DNA from: Streptomyces sp. JJ66
Lineage (GTDB): Bacteria; Actinomycetota; Actinomycetes; Streptomycetales; Streptomycetaceae
DNA length: 64,000 nucleotides
Assembly: GCF_019303495.1 (NCBI RefSeq)
Contig: NZ_JAEVFI010000010.1
Span: 49,219 to 113,218 of the forward strand
Direction of reading: 5' to 3'
Shown: one piece after another, positions 59,608 to 64,000 of the stretch
Position numbering within the stretch: position 1 is the first letter of the stretch
How the letters are laid out: each line of letters starts with the position of its first letter
Program-made: the position numbers and the translations under genes
Notes under the pieces: model-generated
The model's database searches: none
Told to the model about the DNA's origin: nothing
What the model saw: the letters and a program-made list of their open reading frames with translations, nothing else

Positions 59608-59949
59608 GTGTTTCCCGGTGGTGGTGGGGCCGACATGCAGCAGCTGTTGCAGCAGGCCCAGAAGATGCAGGAAGAGTTGGCCGTGGCACAGCGGGAGCTG
59701 GCCGAGACGCCGGTGGAGGGCTCGGCGGGCGGTGGCCTGGTCAAGGCGACGGTGACGGGCGCGGGCGAGCTGACGGGGCTGGTGATCGACCCGGAGGCGG
59801 TGGACCCGGAGGACACCGAGACGCTGTCCGACCTGGTGCTCGCCGCCGTACGGGACGCCAACGCCGCCGCGCAGCAGCTCCAGCAGGCCAAGCTGGGCCC
59901 GCTCGCCCAGAGCCTGGGTGGCGGCGGCATGCCCGGGCTGCCCTTCTAG
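59608..59949 (+). CDS. YbaB/EbfC nucleoid-associated protein
   Basis: A 113-residue DNA-binding protein that coats the nucleoid as a dimer. It has the family pattern [20 protein letters not shown], then [20 protein letters not shown] and a C-terminal helix with [20 protein letters not shown] at 59608 follows AAGGAG 7 bases away; a longer frame to 59458 lacks this. The dnaX-ybaB-recR order is conserved widely and suggests a link to replication or repair. Confidence 0.94.
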   Translation: MFPGGGGADMQQLLQQAQKMQEELAVAQRELAETPVEGSAGGGLVKATVTGAGELTGLVIDPEAVDPEDTETLSDLVLAAVRDANAAAQQLQQAKLGPLAQSLGGGGMPGLPF

Positions 59950-59970
59950 CGCGGCGGGCGGGGAGCAGCG

Positions 59971-60570
59971 GTGTACGAGGGCGTCGTCCAGGACTTGATC
60001 GACGAGCTGGGCAGGCTGCCCGGGGTCGGCCCCAAGAGCGCGCAGCGGATCGCCTTCCACGTGTTGCAGGCGGAGCCGGTGGACGTGCGGCGGCTGGCGC
60101 AGGCGCTGACGGAGGTCAAGGCGAAGGTGCGGTTCTGCGCGGTGTGCGGGAACGTGGCCGAGGAGGAACAGTGCCGCGTCTGCCGTGATCCGCGCCGTGA
60201 TCCGTCGGTGATCTGCGTGGTGGAGGAGCCGAAGGACGTCGTGGCGATCGAGCGGACGCGGGAGTTCCGGGGCCGCTACCACGTACTGGGCGGCGCGATC
60301 AGCCCGATCGAGGGGGTCGGCCCGGATGACCTGCGGATACGGGAGCTGCTGGCGCGGCTCGCGGACGGCGCCGTCACCGAGCTGATCCTGGCCACGGACC
60401 CGAATCTGGAGGGCGAGGCCACCGCGACGTACCTGGCGCGGATGGTGTCGTCCATGGGTTTGAAGGTCACACGGCTGGCCAGCGGTCTGCCCGTCGGGGG
60501 AGACTTGGAGTACGCCGATGAGGTCACGCTGGGGCGGGCCTTCGAGGGGAGAAGGTTGCTCGATGTCTGA
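59971..60570 (+). CDS. recR: Recombination mediator RecR
   Basis: A 199-residue protein that, with RecF/RecO, loads RecA on gapped DNA. The helix-hairpin-helix is [20 protein letters not shown]. The four-Cys zinc finger is [19 protein letters not shown]. The Toprim domain contains [20 protein letters not shown] and [18 protein letters not shown], and a Walker-B-like end follows. Length is exactly that of the family. GTG start at 59971 follows GGGGAGC. Confidence 0.98.
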   Translation: MYEGVVQDLIDELGRLPGVGPKSAQRIAFHVLQAEPVDVRRLAQALTEVKAKVRFCAVCGNVAEEEQCRVCRDPRRDPSVICVVEEPKDVVAIERTREFRGRYHVLGGAISPIEGVGPDDLRIRELLARLADGAVTELILATDPNLEGEATATYLARMVSSMGLKVTRLASGLPVGGDLEYADEVTLGRAFEGRRLLDV

Positions 60571-61288
60571 CATCACGCAGGCCGACAGCACGCGGGCCGG
60601 GCTCGCCCAGGCTCCGCGACCGGAGGCGCACCGGCTGAGTGCCGCCGCGGCCCCGGACGACTTCGCGGTGCAGATCGCCGACCAGGTGGAGAGCTTCATC
60701 CTGGCCGTCACCGAGGTGGCCAAGGGCGACGAGCCGGCCAGCGCGGTGCCGTACCTGCTGCTGGAGGTCTCGCAGCTGCTGCTCGCGGGTGGCCGGCTGG
60801 GCGCGCACGAGGACATCGTTCCCGACGAGCGGTACGAGCCGGACACCGGTCCGGAGCCGGACGACGTGGACGCGCTGCGCGAGGGCCTGGCCCGCCTGCT
60901 GGACCCGGTGGACGTCTACTCCGAGGTCTTCGACCCCTACGTGCCGCGTCAGGCGCCGGTGGCGTGCCGGATCTCCGACGACATGGCCGACGTCGTCACC
61001 GACCTGCGGCACGGCATGGCGCACTACCGTGCGGGCCGCACGTCGGAGGCGCTGTGGTGGTGGCAGTTCTCCTACCTGTCCAACTGGGGCACGTCGGCCT
61101 CGGCGGCACTGCGCGCGTTGCAGTCGCTGATCGCGCACGTGCGGCTGGACACGCCGCTGGGCGAGCTGGACGGGCTGGACACCGACTCCGGCGCGGCCGG
61201 GGACGACGGCGAGCTGGAGCGGGAGGCCGGTGCGGTGATGGCCGCGGAGATCGGCGTCCCGCTGGGCATCAAGCCGAACGGGAGCTAG
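60563..61288 (+). CDS. DUF5063 family protein
   Basis: A 241-residue protein. Family marks include [20 protein letters not shown], then [20 protein letters not shown] and [20 protein letters not shown]. The [20 protein letters not shown] segment is highly characteristic. Mostly helical with an acidic tail ([14 protein letters not shown]). Function unknown; it always seems to follow recR in Streptomyces, to my recollection. ATG at 60563 overlaps the recR stop by 8 bases, indicating coupling. Confidence 0.92.
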   Translation: MSDITQADSTRAGLAQAPRPEAHRLSAAAAPDDFAVQIADQVESFILAVTEVAKGDEPASAVPYLLLEVSQLLLAGGRLGAHEDIVPDERYEPDTGPEPDDVDALREGLARLLDPVDVYSEVFDPYVPRQAPVACRISDDMADVVTDLRHGMAHYRAGRTSEALWWWQFSYLSNWGTSASAALRALQSLIAHVRLDTPLGELDGLDTDSGAAGDDGELEREAGAVMAAEIGVPLGIKPNGS

Positions 61289-61358
61289 GGGTGCGCTGAG
61301 TTTCCCGCGCCCCGGCCGTCGGTACCCGCAGGCGAAACCGGAACCGAGGGAGCTGACG

Positions 61359-61898
61359 ATGACGAGCGCGACGGCACACAGGAACCCCGTGACGGAGCTG
61401 GACGCCCGTTTCAGTCAGCCCGGTGCGCGGCCCACGCCGTGGCCGGAGGCGGCCGAGCGGCTGGCGGCGGCCGAGCTGTACTGGCTGACGACGGTCCGCG
61501 CGGACGGACGCCCGCACGTGACGCCGCTGATCGCGGTGTCCGTCGGCGAGACGCTGCACTTTTGCACCGGCCCCGCCGAGCAGAAGGCGCGCAACCTGGA
61601 GCGCGACGCCCACTGCGTGCTGACGACGGGCTGCAACAGTCTGAACGGCGGTGAGGACCTGGTGGTCGAGGGCGAGGCGGTCCGCGTCACCGATGAGGCG
61701 CGGCTGGCGCGGCTGGCGTCGGCGTATGTCGCCAAGTATGGGCCGGAGTGGTCGTTCGGGGTGCGCGACGGCGCTTTCGTCAACCCGGGATCGGCGGACC
61801 CGGCGCTGGTGTTCGCCGTCGTCCCGACGCGGGCGTTCGGCTTCGCCAAGGGCAGCGCCGAGGGGGAGCCGTACGGGCAGACCCGCTGGCGGTTCTGA
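61359..61898 (+). CDS. Pyridoxamine 5'-phosphate oxidase-family flavoprotein
   Basis: A 179-residue split-barrel protein likely binding FMN, F420 or haem. It shows LAAAELYWLTTVRADGRPHV, then TPLIAVSVGETLHFCTGPAE and QKARNLERDAHCVLTTGC, the typical PPOX strand order. The C-terminus has FVVPTR-like FAVVPTRAFGFAK. Most actinobacterial relatives of this length are F420- or FMN-dependent reductases; the substrate is unknown. ATG at 61359 follows GAGGGAGC. Confidence 0.88.
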   Translation: MTSATAHRNPVTELDARFSQPGARPTPWPEAAERLAAAELYWLTTVRADGRPHVTPLIAVSVGETLHFCTGPAEQKARNLERDAHCVLTTGCNSLNGGEDLVVEGEAVRVTDEARLARLASAYVAKYGPEWSFGVRDGAFVNPGSADPALVFAVVPTRAFGFAKGSAEGEPYGQTRWRF

Positions 61899-61983
61899 GC
61901 CTCCCGCGCCCCGGGCCGGAGCCGCTGCCCCGGGCCAGCGCCACCCGCCGCCGGGCCGGACCGCAGCCCCCGCGCGCGAAGAG

Positions 61984-62024
61984 ACAGGACCTGCCGAAAC
62001 CCCCTCGGCATCGGCAGGTCCTGT
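61984..62024. terminator. Bidirectional terminator between PPOX and subtilase genes
   Basis: ACAGGACCTGCCGA (61984-61997) pairs perfectly with TCGGCAGGTCCTGT (62011-62024), a 14-base-pair stem. It is located between two convergent genes. Confidence 0.85.
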
Positions 62025-62046
62025 GCTGTCCCTGAAGCGGTGACCG

Positions 62047-63879
62047 TCAGAAGGTCAGGCTCCAGGAGTCGAGGTAGCCGGTGTCATCGCTGTGGGCGTC
62101 GGCGACCCGCAGCGTCCACGTGCCGTTCGCGGTGGCTGAGGAGGCGTCCACGGTGTACGTGGCGACCAGATTGGCGCCGCTGTCGTTGGCGTCGGCGCTC
62201 TTGAGCCGGGCCGATTCACCGCCTGGCGCGACGATCTCCAGCACGAGGTCCCCACGGTAGGGGTGCTTGATGTCCACGCCGACCTTCAGGTCCGCCGGAG
62301 CGGCACCGCTGCGTCCGGTCACCGAGATCTTGGACGTCACCCAGGTGTTGTCGTCCGGGATGGCGACATCGTCGGAGTTGGTGTAGACATCCGCCGGCGG
62401 GTCGGGCTCCGGGTCGGACCCCGAGCCGCCGGTGACGGCCTTCAGCGTCGCGGCGGCGTCGGCCAGCCCGGCGCCGCAGCCGCCGCTGCACGAGCCGGGC
62501 AGGTCGCGGGCGTTCTCGCGGATCGCGGCGGAGACCTGGCCCGGTGTGATGGACGGCTTGGCCTGGTACAGCAGCGCGGCCAGACCGGCGATGTGCGGGG
62601 CGGCCATGCTGGTGCCCTGGTAGGCCGCGTAGCTCTCGCTGTCGGCGGAGCGGCTGCCGCTGTTCAGCGTGGACCAGATGCCATTGGCCCTGCTGACGTG
62701 CACCTCGCCACCGGGCGCGGTGATCTCCACGGCCTTGCCGTAGTTCGAGTAGCGGGCGCGGTTGCCCTCGCGGTCGCTGGCGGCGACGGTGATGACGCTG
62801 TCGCAGTTGGCGGGGCTGTGGTTGGCCGCGTTGGCGTTGGAGTTGCCGGCGGCGACGACGACGGTGGCACCGCGCTTCACGGCGCCGTTGATGGCGCTTT
62901 GGGACGCCGAGTCGCAGGAGTGGTTGCCGCCGAGGCTCAGGTTGAGGACGTCGGCGGGGTGTTCGTTCTTCGGCACGCCTTTGACCGAGCCACCCGAGGC
63001 CCAGGTGATGGCGTCGATGATGTCGGACGTGGTGCCGCCGCACTTGCCCAGCACGCGCACGGGCTGGACCTTCGCCGCGTAGGCGATGCCCGCGATGCCC
63101 TTGCCGTTGTGCGTGGCCGCGGCGGCGGTTCCGGCGACGTGGGTGCCGTGCCAGGAGCTGTCGGTGTCCTGCTCGGGGATGGGGTCACCCGTGTTCGGGT
63201 CCTTGCCGCACTCACCGCGCTTCAACCAGTCGCCCGGGTCGGTGGCGTCGGAGTCGCGGCCGTCGCCGTCGGCGGCCATGAAGGTGTCGGAGATGAAGTC
63301 GTAGCCGTCGATGATGTTGTCGGCCAGGTCGGAGTGGGCGACATAGCCGGTGTCGATGACGGCGATGGTGACGCCCTTGCCGGTGGCGTGGTCCCACGCG
63401 CCGGGGACCTTCATGCCCGCCTTGTCCTCAAAGAGGTCCCACTGACGCTCGTAGTAGTCGTCGTTCGGTTTGGCGGCGGTGGCGTACATCCGCGTGTCCG
63501 GGACGACGTAGGCGACGTCCGGGTCGGTGGCGAACTCGGCCATGACGTCCTCGACGTCGGCCTTCTCCAGCTCGCCGCCGAGATCAACGAGGGCGGCGCC
63601 GGTGCCCAGGCGGCGCTCGAAGTCCAGCTTCTCGCCGGACGCCTTGGCTTTCTCCGTCGCGTCTTTCGCGGCCGCGTCGTCGGACTTGGCCTCGGACGCC
63701 TGGGAGCGGTAGCCGACGATGAGCCGCTCGGCCGGTATGGCCTCGGCGGTGTCGGCCGCGGGGGCCACGGGGATGCCCGGGGCTCCTGGGGCGGCGGCGG
63801 ATGTGGTGATTCCGGTGCCGATGAGGGCCGCGGTGGTCACGGCCAGGAGGGATATGCGCAGTGGTCTGGAACCGTTCAA
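62047..63879 (-). CDS. Secreted subtilase (S8) with C-terminal P-domain
   Basis: About 610 residues. A signal peptide (RISLLAVTTAALIGTGITTS) and an inhibitor-like prodomain (to about 150) precede the catalytic domain, with Asp in IAVIDTGYVAHSD, His in SSWHGTHVAGTAAAA and Ser in YQGTSMAAPHIAGLAALLYQ. A Ser/Pro/Asp linker leads to a P-domain-like beta sandwich at the end (IKHPYRGDLVLEIVAPGGES, then GTWTLRVADAHSDDTGYLDS). TTG at 63879 after AAAGGC gives a classic signal peptide; the in-frame ATG at 63942 would add 21 residues with no ribosome binding site. Confidence 0.93.
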   Translation of the reverse strand: MNGSRPLRISLLAVTTAALIGTGITTSAAAPGAPGIPVAPAADTAEAIPAERLIVGYRSQASEAKSDDAAAKDATEKAKASGEKLDFERRLGTGAALVDLGGELEKADVEDVMAEFATDPDVAYVVPDTRMYATAAKPNDDYYERQWDLFEDKAGMKVPGAWDHATGKGVTIAVIDTGYVAHSDLADNIIDGYDFISDTFMAADGDGRDSDATDPGDWLKRGECGKDPNTGDPIPEQDTDSSWHGTHVAGTAAAATHNGKGIAGIAYAAKVQPVRVLGKCGGTTSDIIDAITWASGGSVKGVPKNEHPADVLNLSLGGNHSCDSASQSAINGAVKRGATVVVAAGNSNANAANHSPANCDSVITVAASDREGNRARYSNYGKAVEITAPGGEVHVSRANGIWSTLNSGSRSADSESYAAYQGTSMAAPHIAGLAALLYQAKPSITPGQVSAAIRENARDLPGSCSGGCGAGLADAAATLKAVTGGSGSDPEPDPPADVYTNSDDVAIPDDNTWVTSKISVTGRSGAAPADLKVGVDIKHPYRGDLVLEIVAPGGESARLKSADANDSGANLVATYTVDASSATANGTWTLRVADAHSDDTGYLDSWSLTF

Positions 63880-63942
63880 CGTGCTGCCTTTCGTGGTCGG
63901 CTCCGCGTGCGGGCGAAACCGACAGCAAATGGTGCGGTTCAT

Positions 63943-64000
63943 GACAAGTCGCGCAGTGTGCGCCGAATGGCCGGTGAGGGGGGTGAGGGGGGTGAGGGGG
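63943..64000. repeat. GGTGAGGGG tandem repeats at right edge
   Basis: The last 30 bases consist of GGTGAGGGG units repeated about three times, continuing out of the window. The rest of the segment is the 5' flank of the subtilase gene. No other feature is visible. Confidence 0.6.

Noticed and set aside
1..64000. CRISPR array or intact prophage
   Set aside because: No regularly spaced repeats with unique spacers, no cas genes, no phage structural or integrase genes were seen.

Overview
This is a very GC-rich actinobacterial chromosome segment, almost certainly from a Streptomyces or a close relative. The evidence is extreme third-position G/C, many GTG starts, and typical Streptomyces gene neighbourhoods: dnaK-grpE-dnaJ-hspR with HAIR operators, tRNA-Ser/SRP RNA/dnaX/ybaB/recR, and dcd next to tRNA-Gly. 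No CRISPR array, rRNA operon or complete prophage is visible. One IS4-type transposase fragment, two gene remnants with frameshifts, and two tRNA-adjacent accessory patches mark the mobile parts.

Layout. Positions 1-6 kb hold a truncated M23 peptidase divergent from the dnaK-grpE-dnaJ-hspR heat-shock operon. Positions 6-16 kb carry a PAS/GAF/SpoIIE-type phosphatase, a secreted trypsin-like protease, a CoxG-like SRPBCC protein, a membrane spermidine-synthase-like protein with DUF2617, a small Gly/Cys-rich membrane protein, a PLP aminotransferase, a hairpin-rich intergenic region and a Uma2 protein. Positions 16-24 kb hold an AMIN-like lipoprotein, a YbjN protein, clpB, a Spo0M-like protein, a GlsB-type membrane protein and a SulP transporter divergent from a MerR regulator. 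Positions 24-33 kb are partly accessory: a membrane-anchored Mrr-like nuclease, an IS4 fragment, dcd, tRNA-Gly, gene remnants, YefM-YoeB, an XRE/cupin regulator with an MFS pump, hsp20, and an antitoxin with a PIN toxin.

Positions 33-48 kb are mostly metabolic: a pentapeptide protein, a SpoU methyltransferase, paaN divergent from a 3-hydroxyacyl-CoA dehydrogenase and a TetR regulator, a small secreted protein, an Lrp regulator divergent from the branched-chain 2-oxoacid dehydrogenase genes, a MobA-like protein, moeA and a K+ channel. Positions 48-56.7 kb form an island ending at the 3' end of tRNA-Ser: VapC and HNH-nuclease remnants, a conspicuously AT-richer unknown gene, and a type I restriction-modification operon. 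Positions 56.7-64 kb return to core genes: tRNA-Ser, SRP RNA, dnaX, ybaB, recR, DUF5063, a PPOX-family protein and a subtilase.

How parts work together. HspR, encoded at the end of the dnaK operon, probably controls three loci here: dnaK (two HAIR-type repeats), clpB (a degenerate HAIR) and, by inference, hsp20 (a HAIR-like repeat over its -35 box). One inverted repeat, ACCGA-N4-TCGGT, occurs both in the paaN/hydroxyacyl-CoA dehydrogenase intergenic region and in the lrp/bkd intergenic region. This suggests that the TetR regulator encoded between them joins phenylacetate and branched-chain amino acid catabolism in one regulon. All functions are inferred from sequence recognition by eye; no database search was run.
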